Shown here: positions 36,601 through 47,890 of the stretch, piece after piece
Numbering within the stretch: the first letter of the stretch is position 1
Layout: each line of letters opens with the position of its first letter
NCBI GenBank assembly: GCA_030248225.1
Contig: JASANE010028202.1
Location: forward strand, 1 to 64,000
Reading direction: 5' to 3'
DNA length: 64,000 nt
Source of the DNA: Trileptium ribeirensis
Lineage: Eukaryota > Nematoda > Enoplea > Enoplida > Thoracostomopsidae
Position numbers and translations under genes: made by a program
Notes under the pieces: generated by a model
The model's database searches: none
Told to the model about the DNA's origin: nothing
The model's input: the letters and a program-made list of their open reading frames with translations, nothing else

Positions 36601-39600
36601 GGCTTCCGAGATCTGGCTAATCCACAAGTTGGGAGAAGGACCAAATATATATGTGTCATTTCACAAAATCATGTCATTTTGGCTGGTAAGGGGCTACATT
36701 GCGACTTCTCGGCCCATACCACCAGTCTTTTGGAAGGAAATTTAATGTCGCTGTGAGGTGTAGTAACAGGCTGTCGGACGATCATCATGTATGGTGAACC
36801 TCTGTGCCCATAACATAGCAGGAGCTAGAGGCCCACAAACCGGATTGGCCAAATGAAGCCAAAACACATGTCTCGCTACAAACGTTCGCCGTATCGCTAG
36901 CACGTGATACATGTGTGTTTTTCATTTCTCTGCGATTCTTTATTATTTGCTAATTTTTCCGCAAAACGTGGGAGTAAGCATCAACACTGAAGCTGACGTC
37001 AAGCTGAACAATGTCCCTCGCCAACGATCAGAAAATCATAGTACACATTTTTATTTTCTTTTAGAACCATTTAAACCAATAACTTCAAGTTTCCTACGGA
37101 ATAACATGAAAAATGTTTAGTAAATGGATGTGATTGGAGACACAATCAAATTGTGTACTCACGCTCCATGCGTTACATGAACATTCAGTTTGATACAATT
37201 GACGGAAGCTTGTACAAAGGAAGAAATTTTCCGCTGGAAGTCCAAAAACCGATATCTTGATCGATAAATAAATATTTTAGCTTCCTCAGCCTCTTCAAAG
37301 TTCCTTAGAGGCAATAATGTCATAGCAATACATTAAGTTTAATGTAAAGTTTATTTTTAATGAATTTTAAACCCACAGTGCATTCATTCCGTCCTTCATC
37401 TGTTTTAATATAATATAAGTTTCGAACACCAGGTCCGGATACGGGTTAAATGGACGGTTCCGGTTATTCCCTTCCACGGAAGTATAGGTTTTGTGGTAGA
37501 AAAGGATGCGACCTAGAGCAGAGCGATCCTAACAGAAGGTCCGATGGACTTGGGATCGGGCCGCAACTCTAAATAGCGATAACAGCGTTGGTAATCTACT
37601 ACATAATTTAATAAGGTGGACAAAACAAAATAATGAAGGTTGAGCCCCTCTGTGTCCAACAACCTAATCAAATTTCTGATAAACAACCACAAGAAAAGCA
37701 CCCATAATCTGGTGTTAGAATGAGCCGCCATTTTACTCATTAGTACTGGCTAAAACAACATCCTGGTCAGGAAGTGAACTTGTATAATTAATACCTAATT
37801 TCCATAACTTTATCCCAATCCTCACCTTGTCTCGCGGCAGTACCCGACGCTGCAGATCGGTTAACACGGTTACTTGTAACGATGGGCTTCGATACCTGTC
37901 TCATGCCCGATGGCTTTGTCCCGCCGCCACTCAGAGCCACGTCGCTAGGCATTGGCTAAATAATATAGCTGCTTGTACGCAGTAAATATAATAGTACGTT
38001 AAAAATTTCGTAGTCAGGTATATATATACAGCTTAATTAGTTTGAGAATGATGTGAATTGTTATCCAACGTTCGAGTATAACAACAGCGAGAGTAGTGAC
38101 AGACACAGCATTTCTGTAAAATGATTTTTAGCCGAAATATGACAAAATTATCATGTGTTTCAACCAACCGAGAAAAATTCCCTATTTTTATCACAAAGGA
38201 ATGTTGACAGACAGAAATATCTGCTCCAAAGACTATTTGAAAAAACACTTCAAACTCCCCAGAACGACAACAATAATACGGCTTTACATTTTCAGCAAAT
38301 TTTAAAACATCAAATTCTTTATGTCATTTACAATAACCAAAATAACCAAAACTTAAAATTTACAGATTACAAATTTGAAAAAATTTAGTATCTCACAACT
38401 TGCAGACAATTTGGATGTTAAAAATTTCTAGCGTGTGATGTATGATTTCATGCAGTACAAATATCATTGCATTCGGAATACTCAGCAACTAGGCAACCTG
38501 TACATTCATTCCAATCCCATATACGTATTATTAAATGAAAATATGTGAACATTTGACTAATTTTGCTGCCAAAAAATTAGCGTTAATAATGGCCTGCAGC
38601 ATCTGCAATGAGTAGCGATATACCATACGTGCCCGCTAATACCAATGAAACTAAAGTGTTTAATGGGTTAGATAACGCTATTTCCCCTGTTCACTACCAA
38701 CACATTATGTAAATCTTTCACTTAGTGAAAATTTTTTGAAATTGTTGCTGTTTTGGGGCATTTATGAATGAAACTTTGCTTCAACCTCGAAAGCAGCTGT
38801 TCCAAGAAAAAAATTGGTTGGTCTTGATGTCAAGATGTCATGATTCTTCGTTCCGGTCTTCGCCTTTTCGTCCGACGCCCTTTAAAAGCGTACAAGTCTA
38901 AAAGTCAGACGCCATCATATCGTCAATATGGTAGCATATTTCGATGTCACTTTTGTGACATTTCAGCTAACAAATTATTGAAACAGTGGAAACACAAAAC
39001 TACGAGCACGGATAGAGTCTATAAGGCGCTAAATAAAACAACTGCAAAATCCATTTAAAATCAAGTTAAAATAAAATTTTCACATGGTTAAACACTAATT
39101 TGTACTTGTTATACGAGGACCAGGATTTTTCAAGTTCCCCAAGTATATTTATGTGACACCAAAAATAATTATTGTGCTAACAAAAAAGTTAGAACAAAAC
39201 TCTATATATATACTAATGCTTAAAATTGGACTATTTGCTCCAAAATCCATACTGAAATGAACCGTAGCTGCAGAAATACCTATGTTCAGTAGACAATAAA
39301 TATACACAAAAGCCAACGATATTGCTGTTAAGAAGGAATGTAAGACACGGTAATGATTTATATATAAAATTACCAGTTTACCTGGTGCCATAGCTTTCTT
39401 CCAGCTAAACTCTGGCTTGTCCAAAGTGAAAAGGGATGGTGGGTGGGACCCACCACTTTCCAAATCCCCGATGTTCGTGAGATATTTACCCATGTCTGTC
39501 CCACCACTCGGCCGAAACCCCCATGTTCAACTAATTCCAAAAAGTTTTTATGCCTGAAAATGTATGTATTTGTTTGCAAATTATTGTTTTAAACATTAAT

Positions 39601-42600
39601 TACCACTATTTATGATGCTAAAATATTGTTTTTTAGCTTGAAAATACGTTCACAGCAGTAAAAATGCATGAAAATATGGAAATATTTTGTAATTTTAAGC
39701 AAAATTTATCCCCCACTTGTAATTTTCCCCAGAGAATGAACATGGGCCCCCCGAAGTTCCGCCCACTTTTAAGAGGGCTGTGGGCAGGCCAGAAACTGGT
39801 GGTATTTCCCCAGATATTTACAGTTCCCCCAAATTGGAAATGGCGATCCACAGATCAAATCTTCGAGGGTTCAATTTAGGTCGCGTGGAGAGGCCAGTTA
39901 ATAAAAGGGAGTGGAGGATCTGAGTGAACAACTCTACATCGACAAATACAACACATGAAAACACTCAATTAGATTGGCTACATTACTGCTGTAGACGAAA
40001 CACATACCAAGGAAGCAGAATAACATATAGCAGCAGTACGATCCCAGCTGTCGAACGACGACAGCCGCTTGCTGATAAACGAATGTCAAAAGTATTCTAA
40101 AATGTTCCCTCGATGCTCGCTATCTCAATAAGCAACACTTAATTTTGACGCGTACTGTATTCAGGGGTTGAAAATTTTATGTTTTCATTTTGAACTATTG
40201 TAACAAAGCGACGTCTAAAAGCATTACTCGTGCAAAAATCTTTAATATACCTCGCCGTTGCGGGCCTCCATTGCATTGTACTCGTGTCCGTCGTAGTTTG
40301 CATCGAAAAACTTTTTGAACCACTGAAGGAATTCAAAGTTGTCTTGAAACTTCCTTTGGACTAACCTTTCCACTGGCACAACCTAAAAGCCTATCAAGAA
40401 TGGAGTTTCTTCTATTATGCAAAAAACTCATAACGCAACTGATAACAACAATTCTGCTAGCACATATTGATTTGGAAGTTATGTGCATGCAGTTATTTGG
40501 TGTGATATCGCGACAAGGGAGCTGCTGGCTGCGTCGCTGACACAGATTTGAGCAAATCAGGATTACAAGAATTACGAGTACACTGATTGGCGCGTGAAAC
40601 AACTAACGTTAGACAAGGTCGGTCGAAGGCAAAATATGCAAACTGCTAAAACTGCGGTGCCACGATCAGGTTTCAACTTATGTATGCCTCTGCAATCTGC
40701 AATGATATAATATAGATGGTATACAGAATGCGTGATGTAAAGAGCATATAATATTATATACGTACAGTTATAATATTGTGCAGCAACATGATTCAAATAT
40801 CGGCCTTGTGGCTTCAATAATTGAGGATATACCCAGTTTTTGCTACTTAAGGCCACGATCAGGTTTCAACTTATGTATGCCTCTGCAATTCATACCGTGC
40901 AATGAATATATATACTAGATGGTATACAGAATGCGTGATGTACAAGAGGTTGCATTTTGAGTGTTGAATATCTAATTTAGATATACGTACAGTTATAATA
41001 TTGTGCAGCAACATGATTCAAATATCGGCCTTGTGGCTTAAATAATTGAGGATATACCCAGTTTTTGCTACTTAAGGCTCACACTTATACAGTGGATCAG
41101 TAACTGATCTACAAAATGACACCAATAAGAGCGACCCTGCTTGGGTGGTTGAGTAAACATTGCCGCTTTCGTGTACTTTTGGCTATCGTGGGCCCATTCA
41201 ACAAGAACCAGTCATGCGGCACAAGTAATGATAATAAGCTATGTAGAGGGTGAAATGCTTTACAAAATAAGACCAGTAGCATCTACACAGCTCCAGCGGT
41301 TGCAGCTATATTGGCGTTTGTGTGTATTTTCCGTCTCATGGTGTATATAATTTAAAAACCATTTTCGCCCAAATCCTGCATCCTTTAGAGGCACACAGCT
41401 AAGTTTTAAATAAATTGTTATAGAACTTTGTTGCTATGCAAAATGAGCAAAATTTTGGCTCAGATATATGCACCAATCGTCGAAATACAATGCCGAATTA
41501 AGTTAAAACAAGCCAAGTCTTGTTTTGTCGGACCTCTTTTTAACACGACACGAGCCCATTCGGCAAGTGTTACGGTGAAACGAAGATGGAACTGTTTTGA
41601 CGTCTAACTCAAATACCTAAATAAAGCTTTCAAAATGAGCTATGGCGCGAGATAATCGCAGAATTGAGTTATGCTTAAAAATTGCCCCAAAACCCGAAAC
41701 CAGACATCTTACACGTTTACCACTCTGGAAAGTCGAGCATAAACTTAAACATATTTCATTCGTAAATACGCCGACCGCGGCTCTGTGAATGGATCAAACG
41801 TATGCAATAAGTACCCAACTGGCATTGTTCAGCTAATATAATGTTAAGATGAACAACTCCTTCCATACCAATAAATTACAGGGCATTTTTGAATTACGAC
41901 TGCTTGTCCCGAATTTCGGCGATGGCTTGTTTTTCATTTTTGCCGAATTGAGATTCAAATTATTCCACGTGGCCGTTAAGCTATTAATTATGCTTTGCCG
42001 GCGCAAATATCTCATGTATATAACATTCATTGTAAAGAAACTTTTAATCGCACTACATAAGTGGTTAACATGTTATAAACGGAAAAAAACAAAATTTGAC
42101 TTGATTTTGGTCTAAAAATGGGCACTGTTTAACCCCTTATCATAGAAAACAGATATGCAGACAAATGGTTTTTAACAAACTTTAAGTACAAAATTTTAAT
42201 TTAAACAACTCGGACTAGCTACGAGAAGTACCAAGATATAAGATAAGTAATAAAATAAAGTTTTTTGAACCGTGATAGTTGTGCCATAATTGCTATTTGC
42301 GAATTTGTCGCGAACAATATGCTTTTATCAATGTCTAAAACTGAAGGTATTTAACACATAAGGTGTTGTTTAAGATAGGTTTCGACATTCATTAACGAAA
42401 GGAGTTAGTCCACCATCGTTTAACTGACAACTACAATATACGAATGTTTTGGTCACGATACATTATATATATACATCATACAGTTCATCTCCTAACCACG
42501 TACATGACATGTACGCCAACGCAAAATAACGGGTTGAACTTTCGATATAATATATTATTATTATTATTTTGATTAAGCAAAATTTCGATAGATCACTACT

Positions 42601-45600
42601 GCGATTACACAAAATTTCGATCGACTGCAATTTTAATTGTACTTATTTTTCGTTAGGACTAGTATGCAGTACACGATACTTGTAGAAATGTATCCGTTAT
42701 TACAAGTCAACTCACTTTTTCAACCTGCAATGTTTTGAATGCATTTTGCACTAGTTTCCAGTTGTTGAGATGCTCATGTTCTAATTTTGAGTTCCATTTC
42801 ACCTTTTTGAGCGGTATAGAACCGGGAAACAACATATCCATAAAATTGCAGTAACCCGAACCTAAAACAGTTAAATACATATTCCAATATGAATGTACGG
42901 CCAGTGCAACAAAACGTATCCACTACAGAGGTGATTGCTACTTTAGGTCGTGTCATTTTGGAGTGAAAAATTAAAATAACCATTATTTAAAGCTCCAACC
43001 TCGCGAAAAATAAAATACCTGGGACATTTCCCACGGCTTAGCTGAAGATAACAACCCCTTTATAGTATATATATATATCTGACCGGATGTTTAATCGCAT
43101 TTTAACGTGATTCCTATGCCTTTACAGCTTGTATGTCGTTGTTTTTGTTGCACACTTATCATTTGACTCCTGAAAATGCGCAGCTCAGCAGGCCGCACAT
43201 CATTTTATTCAGGAATTTTATGTAATAAATAATCGCGAAGGAGAGCATTTGAGTTTTGTTATAACCGTTTTGCGTTATATTGACGTCACCTCAAAATACC
43301 ATATGGTGCAGGTATGGATGGGAGAAGCCTAATACATACTTAAACAAATTTTGATACTTAGGAATTTGGGATCCCTGGCAAGCGAATCCCTTAAATCTGG
43401 TTTGAGCTAGTCAGTAGTATATAAATGCAGTAAGTCTAACAAAGGAATTACAAAATAATCAAAACCATAGCATCTTGGATCAACTAAGCTGTATAATTCA
43501 ACAGGAAATCTAGACACGGCCAGTGCAAAAACGTTCTCTATGTGTTTAAAATTATCTGAAAACAATTTTACTTACTAAATGCAAATTGTAAAATTACAGT
43601 CCGAAATTGAAACAATATAAAGGTAAAAAATTTAATACACATAAACTGAAATTTTCGATGCATTCGCTTAGAACACGTCAAATTGTTGGCAACACATACA
43701 TGGGTCATTTCCCAGGGTCAACCATGTATATACTTCTGAAACACCCCTTTTTGAAGCCAACCAAAATGAAAGTTTTCGAATGTACAGTGTCTAGATCCCT
43801 TTCGACGTAAAAACACTAAACTTTTCGAATATCCGATGTCTCTATGCAAAAAGAACTGCCTGAAACCTGCTATAATGGTCGCAAAGGGTCCCCCTGGGGG
43901 TCAAATTTTAAAACCAAAAAAGTCATTATTCTGTAGGTTGACCCAGTGACACGCGAGCGATGGTCTGTTTGTATGCAAGTCGGACAAAATGTCAAGCCAT
44001 TTGGAGGACTTGCGACCTAAAATTGGTCCCGCTAGGGTCCTTTTGGGGTTAAAAATCGACCAATTTAGAACAAGCCTATCGCATAAGTTTTTCTAGCGCA
44101 GCGGAGACAGCACCTACAGATACCATTTTATGCACACACCAGCCATAAGTGGGGGATGACAGACAAAAAATTTCAGGCAGATACTTAGGCCTTGTAAAAA
44201 TTGGCACCCCGAAAGGTTAAGTCGGTGGGGGAGGGTATACCCTAGGTCGGGGGGCTACACCTTCTTACAACATACAACGCATGAAACTAGCTATTTCTAA
44301 AGATTCTCGATTTGGTTGAACACGCTGCTGGTGTAAAACAAACATATTGTATGCTAAATGGTTAGCATACATTCAGGTGATTATACCAAGGACAATGCGC
44401 GCAATAGATGTGCGGGCAGGCAGAAGGGTTCTCTAGCTGCACAGTTAACCGTACGGGCCCATTATCATGGTGCAATGATAATAAACTTATATACTAACAT
44501 GGTTCTTGCGACCTTCAGTTTCGTTCACTGTACATGCGGTCGGGGGGAGCTCCACGTCAGGGGGGGGCTACATTTTCATTAAAATGTTTTAATACATGGG
44601 TCGATTCTAGTGGGGCGTTACTATGTTTCCAGTCGGCCTATTGTAAGACTGTATGCTAGATTTATATTTTTTAACTTTAATTTTAGTTAGGTCGGGGGGG
44701 CTACATTTTGCATACCCCATTTGTGGCACTTTATGACCTTCGACCTCATAATCAAACAACACATGGACAGACGCTGACATGCTTTTTTCAATAAAACTGA
44801 TTACGATTATCGTTATATTATAGCATTTTTGAACCTAGTGCACTTTGACGTTATTTACCAGCGTATGAAAGCAGCCAGATTTGACCTAGGTTGGGGCGGT
44901 TACATGTCACGAAAAAAACTTTCCGGAAGCTTGACGTCAGCTTCAGTGTTGATGCTTACTCCCATGTTTTTATGGAAAAATTAGCAAATACCAAAGGATC
45001 AGAGGGAAATGAAAAACACACATATGTACCACGTACTAGCGATACGGCGAATATAGTGGGACATGTGTTTTTGGCTTGATTTGGCCAATCCGGTTTGTGG
45101 AGCTCTGGCTCCAGCTATGTTAGTGGCACAGAGGTCCACCATACCTCATTGTGACCGTCGCAACGCCTATTACTACACCTCTCAGCAACATTATATTTCC
45201 TTCCAAAAAACTGTTGGTATGGACCAAAAAGTGCGTATGTAGCCCCCCAGACCAAAATGACATGGTTTCGTGAAATGACCCACATAAATACGCACAGTAT
45301 ACAAAATCTTCGCTGCATTCGCTAAGAAAACATAAAAAATAATTTATGCTAACACATACATACGTATTGGGTGTATATAACATAAAATACAAAAATAATA
45401 TCAGTGAGTAACCGAAAGCGAAATTTTGGCATTTTTTCAATTACTTGTACGTCAAGGACATTTCGTGGATGACTGGATTCGAAAAACACAAATTGTAGTA
45501 ACGTGAATAGCCATCGGCAGGACCTACACAATAAAGTATTTCTGATACTTATAATTTTCTTGAAAATTGAGATTTAAAAATTTTGAATGTTTTCAACAAA

Positions 45601-46530
45601 CATTTTTTACTAATACAAGGTTAAGACTAGCAAATCCTGTAAGACTAGAGTAAAAGCCCTACAGAGTGTCACCGCAAATCTATTAACCTGCACCAGTGAA
45701 TCGAAAAAGCGAACTGATTTTAAATTATAAAACTTCCCCAAGCCACAGGGTTGATCTCTGTCAATATGTAAAAACTGGGAAAAATGCGTGTATCGTCCAG
45801 TGCATAGTGGAATTAAACGAAATTCACAGCTCCAACAAAATTTTGGAATTTTTTCGACACTTCTCCATGCCCTACTAAGAAACTATTGCGTTTGTTCCAT
45901 ATTTGTGTGGATAAGCCACTAATATGTCATGAAAATTTGCAGACGCTGTTTTTACTACTACTACATGTACTACTACGTGTGTGTTCTCCCTACCAGTGCC
46001 TCTAACAAGTGCTCAGGACACTCAATTGCATATCTTGAATGAGACAATGGATTCAGACTTATCATGCTCGCCCGGTTTTCCGCACAAGCTAACTAATACT
46101 GTTAGACTGTAATTTTCCGCATTGTGAAATGCTTGAAATTGCGATAATGTTATGCTCTCTCGAACATATGGAAATTAACTAATAAAGACACAACTGGCAG
46201 TAGTTATTTGTCACAGAATGCGCAGCAAGAGCCGTAAAGGTGCAGAACGTGAAATCGGAACAACAATTTTGCCAAAAATTAACCCAAAACCGGAACCTGA
46301 AAAGGGCGGAATTCTGGTTGCTCCCTCATATATATGAAGTTTTTTTAAAACCAAAAGACCTGATATATATACAGAAAGCTTTCCAAACCAACTGAAAGTA
46401 TATACTCACCAGTGCCTAGAAGCTCTACTTTGTTATAGTTCGTTTGTAGGCAATCGTTCACCCATGAAAGCATTTCATGTCGACTTAAATTTTCAGTAGT
46501 CGCCGCAGTTTGAAACACATTTATTGCCAT
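27555..46530 (-). CDS. EB1: EB1/MAPRE microtubule plus-end-binding protein, seven exons
   Basis: Coding exons, in gene order: 46410-46530, 42716-42861, 40251-40382, 37826-37955, 32226-32434, 31442-31591, 27555-27620. Every intron is GT-AG, all phases agree, and the sum is 954 bases: 317 residues plus stop. EB1 tracks growing microtubule ends and recruits partners through its C-terminus. Residues about 14-116 form the calponin-homology domain ([20 protein letters not shown], then [19 protein letters not shown]). Residues 134-228 are a basic, Ser/Ala/Gly-rich linker. Residues about 230-292 form the coiled coil and EB-homology domain with [20 protein letters not shown] and ILEILYATE. The tail ends DEQEEY, the EEY motif that CAP-Gly domains bind. 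It is longer than human EB1 (268 residues), because of the linker. The start ATG has a strong context (aaccATGG). Introns run 0.6-5.4 kb and carry many repeats. Confidence 0.93.
29100..29300 (+). repeat. Dispersed repeat family 3, copy 1 (EB1 intron 6)
   Basis: Direct relative of 31985-32150. Shared words: 'agtaactct', 'gattgcagaacg.agtgaagcataggtacac', 'tagcat.cgtcgatatgc', 'aaaa.taacac.ggca'. It is followed by a simple repeat at 29305-29385 built of gaacgaa and gtaaag words. Confidence 0.8.
29305..29385. repeat. Simple repeat of gaacgaa/gtaaag words
   Basis: Imperfect short-unit repeat in EB1 intron 6. The Glu/Lys/Arg-rich frame crossing it is a consequence of the repeat. Confidence 0.85.
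30650..31095 (+). repeat. Diverged direct repeat pair with 'ctgggtccagca' words (EB1 intron 6)
   Basis: The blocks near 30665-30745 and 31008-31095 share 'cgactgcc..aacag', 'ccctgggtccagcaaa' and 'tttgggtccagacc'. The spacing is about 345 bp. No protein is recognised. Confidence 0.7.
31442..31591 (-). CDS. EB1: EB1 exon 6 (EB-homology domain)
   Basis: Acceptor catcgtttag ends at 31592; donor ACCGAG|GTAAGC begins at 31441. Encodes [20 protein letters not shown] and [10 protein letters not shown]. The FYF and following helix build the pocket that holds SxIP-motif partners in other EB proteins. Confidence 0.96.
31985..32150 (+). repeat. Dispersed repeat family 3, copy 2 (EB1 intron 5)
   Basis: Direct relative of 29100-29300 with the same word order. 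It lies in the short intron between EB1 exons 5 and 6 and fills about a quarter of it. Confidence 0.8.
32226..32434 (-). CDS. EB1: EB1 exon 5 (linker and start of coiled coil)
   Basis: Acceptor catattttag ends at 32435; donor GATCAG|GTGTGT begins at 32225. Encodes [18 protein letters not shown], a Ser/Thr/Gly/Ala stretch, and [16 protein letters not shown], the first coiled-coil heptads. Confidence 0.9.
35716..36279. mobile_element. Second hAT-like MITE family (EB1 intron 4)
   Basis: The left end CAGGGTGATCACA and the right end, reverse-complemented, CTGAGTGATCGCA match at 10 of 13 bases. 'ttgaggaca' words are repeated inside near both ends. AAAATC directly abuts both sides. The flanking blocks (35618-35715 and 36287-36515) are themselves related, sharing 'ttgtata.cc.gcgataaatttatcag'. 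Confidence 0.6.
36640..37020 (+). repeat. Dispersed repeat family 4, copy 1 (EB1 intron 4)
   Basis: Inverted relative of 44920-45290. Shared words: 'tcatttcac.aaa.catgtcattttgg', 'gctacat', 'ccataccac', 'tttggaaggaaat', 'gcccacaaaccggattggccaaat', 'aaacacatgt', 'ggcgaa/ttcgccgtatcgctag' and 'agcatcaacactgaagctgacgtcaagct'. Confidence 0.85.
37021..37475 (+). mobile_element. Truncated copy of the CCGGAA hAT-type element (EB1 intron 4)
   Basis: Matches the right-hand part of 54686-55873, including 'ccaataactt.aagtttccta', 'gatcgataaataaa', 'gcttcctcag.ctctt.aaagtt' and the end 'ggacggttccggttattccct'. The left half is missing. It directly abuts family 4 copy 1. Confidence 0.85.
37826..37955 (-). 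CDS. EB1: EB1 exon 4 (linker)
   Basis: Acceptor attatttag ends at 37956; donor CAAG|GTGAGG begins at 37825. Encodes a Ser/Gly/Arg-rich linker segment containing [15 protein letters not shown]. There is no strong sequence identity to other EB1 linkers, which vary, but frame and phase fit both neighbours. Confidence 0.85.
40251..40382 (-). CDS. EB1: EB1 exon 3 (CH domain C-terminal half)
   Basis: Acceptor cttttag ends at 40383; donor GGCGAG|GTATAT begins at 40250. Phase 0 at both ends, 44 codons, with [20 protein letters not shown], nearly identical to animal EB1 proteins. Confidence 0.96.
40659..41078. repeat. ~200-bp tandem duplication (EB1 intron 2)
   Basis: Copy 1 is 40659-40851 and copy 2 is about 40852-41078. 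Both run from 'gccacgatcaggtttcaacttatgtatgcctctgcaat' to 'cccagtttttgctacttaagg'. Copy 2 has a ~35-bp insertion. The two are otherwise almost identical, so the event is recent. Confidence 0.93.
42716..42861 (-). CDS. EB1: EB1 exon 2 (CH domain core)
   Basis: Acceptor gttttag ends at 42862; donor GAAAAA|GTGAGT begins at 42715. Encodes [20 protein letters not shown] through [21 protein letters not shown] is the most conserved EB1 block. Confidence 0.96.
44243..44908 (+). repeat. G-run motif cluster in EB1 intron 1
   Basis: The word 'aggtcggggggctacat' recurs at 44243-44261, 44536-44577 (twice), 44688-44710 and, worn, at 44885-44908. Another lies on the minus strand at 45235-45259. G runs reach eight. 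Confidence 0.7.
44920..45290 (-). repeat. Dispersed repeat family 4, copy 2 (EB1 intron 1)
   Basis: Inverted relative of 36640-37020, in the same pre-mRNA. The frames 44891-45079 and 45115-45440 are repeat-derived. Confidence 0.85.
46410..46530 (-). CDS. EB1: EB1 exon 1 (start codon, CH domain N-terminus)
   Basis: Encodes [20 protein letters not shown] and onward to KVELLGT plus one base. The donor is ACTG|GTGAGT at 46409. [12 protein letters not shown] matches the EB1 family start closely. The ATG context is AACCATGG. Confidence 0.95.
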
Positions 46531-46984
46531 GGTTGACTTTTTGATGATATATGCATGTAATAATATCAATAATAATTAAAAACAGGGTGCAATTTAATAC
46601 AATCGTTATATATAAACTACTAGAAAAAACTTGAAAACAAAATAATCACTATATATAGACAATTCGTTTGCTAGCGTAAAGAAACAGGTTACTCGTGAGA
46701 TCCGGATGACTACGCTTTTAAACAAACACTAAATGTGTAATGACTGAAAAGCTACACTATATAAACCGGCACTGTCATGGATTTAAAAAGATTCTGACAT
46801 TTGCCATTATTATAAACTCTAATCTCCTCTGAGCTGTCCACAGGAACCCAAACTGACCCACCCAAACGCATAAACGCTCCGTTATAGCACATATACTCGA
46901 TTTGGTAACTTCTAAATACAAATTTTCTACACATTATATTTCATCATTTAAAAATTAATTACTACTATTTCTAAACTACAAGAT

Positions 46985-47890
46985 CGATCAAGACACGACT
47001 GCGCAACAAACGGCAACACTGCGACCAAGCAACGTTTGTAGTCATAGATATGTTTTGCACTTATCATTTTGGCCAATGTCGAAAACCCTCATACTTCTGG
47101 ATTTAAATTTACATCATTATATACATTGAAAACTACAAAACCATGAATAGATCAATGGGGATCAAAGTATAACTATAAAAATCACGGGAATCATGCAAGA
47201 TAAGTCTAATTGGATACAGTAGCGTTGCAAAAAGCCTACATTGGTCACCGATACACTCAAATAAATTACTTCGTGATTTTCAGCATCCCTTAAAACCTTG
47301 GTAATAGCAGATGTAACAAAATATAACATTACATTTAAAATCACGAAATCATGCATTTGAAGTTCTTGGGGGGGGGTTCTGGCGATACAGTGCCATTCCA
47401 AAATAATGAATCATTCACAGATTTGTTCAGATAGGTCACTCCATCATTTTCAGCACCCTCTACAACCGCTCTAATAACAGATGCAACAAAATAAGACATT
47501 TATATACGTTTAAAATAACGAAGCCATGCCTGGTTCTTGTGTGGGGTCCAGATGATACAGTAACATTCCAAAAGGCCACATCTGTCACAGATCCATTCAA
47601 ATAAATCCCTCCATTGTTTTCAGCGATCCCGAAAAACTTTGTAGCGGCCACATATATATAATGCTTATTAAGGATTGTATGATATACTGTTAAAATGGTT
47701 CCTTTTTGGATCCTCATTTTATGCACCTATCTCCTGGGAGTCACAAAAAAGTGTTGGGCAACAAAAGATATCAAAAATTTTTTGATACGAGGCTTGCGTT
47801 TTAAGATACATATATAACTAAATCGCCTTTTCCTTAGGTCACAAAAATTAGTGGGTACAGTCTTTAAAGGGGCCCCACCACACCACGTTA
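46985..47890 (-). repeat. Dispersed repeat family 1, copy 2, upstream of EB1
   Basis: Inverted relative of 13190-14045. Three internal units of ~170 bp (marks at 47276, 47447 and 47617) match the ~165-bp units of copy 1. Frames such as 47162-47401 encode HDFVILNVMLYFV, the counterpart of HDFVMLNVMTYFV in copy 1. It begins about 450 bases upstream of the EB1 start codon. Confidence 0.82.

Noticed and set aside
47162..47726. Two minus-strand frames with HDFVILNV-like words
   Set aside because: They come from the ~170-bp units of dispersed family 1 and recur, broken, at 13.4-13.9 kb.
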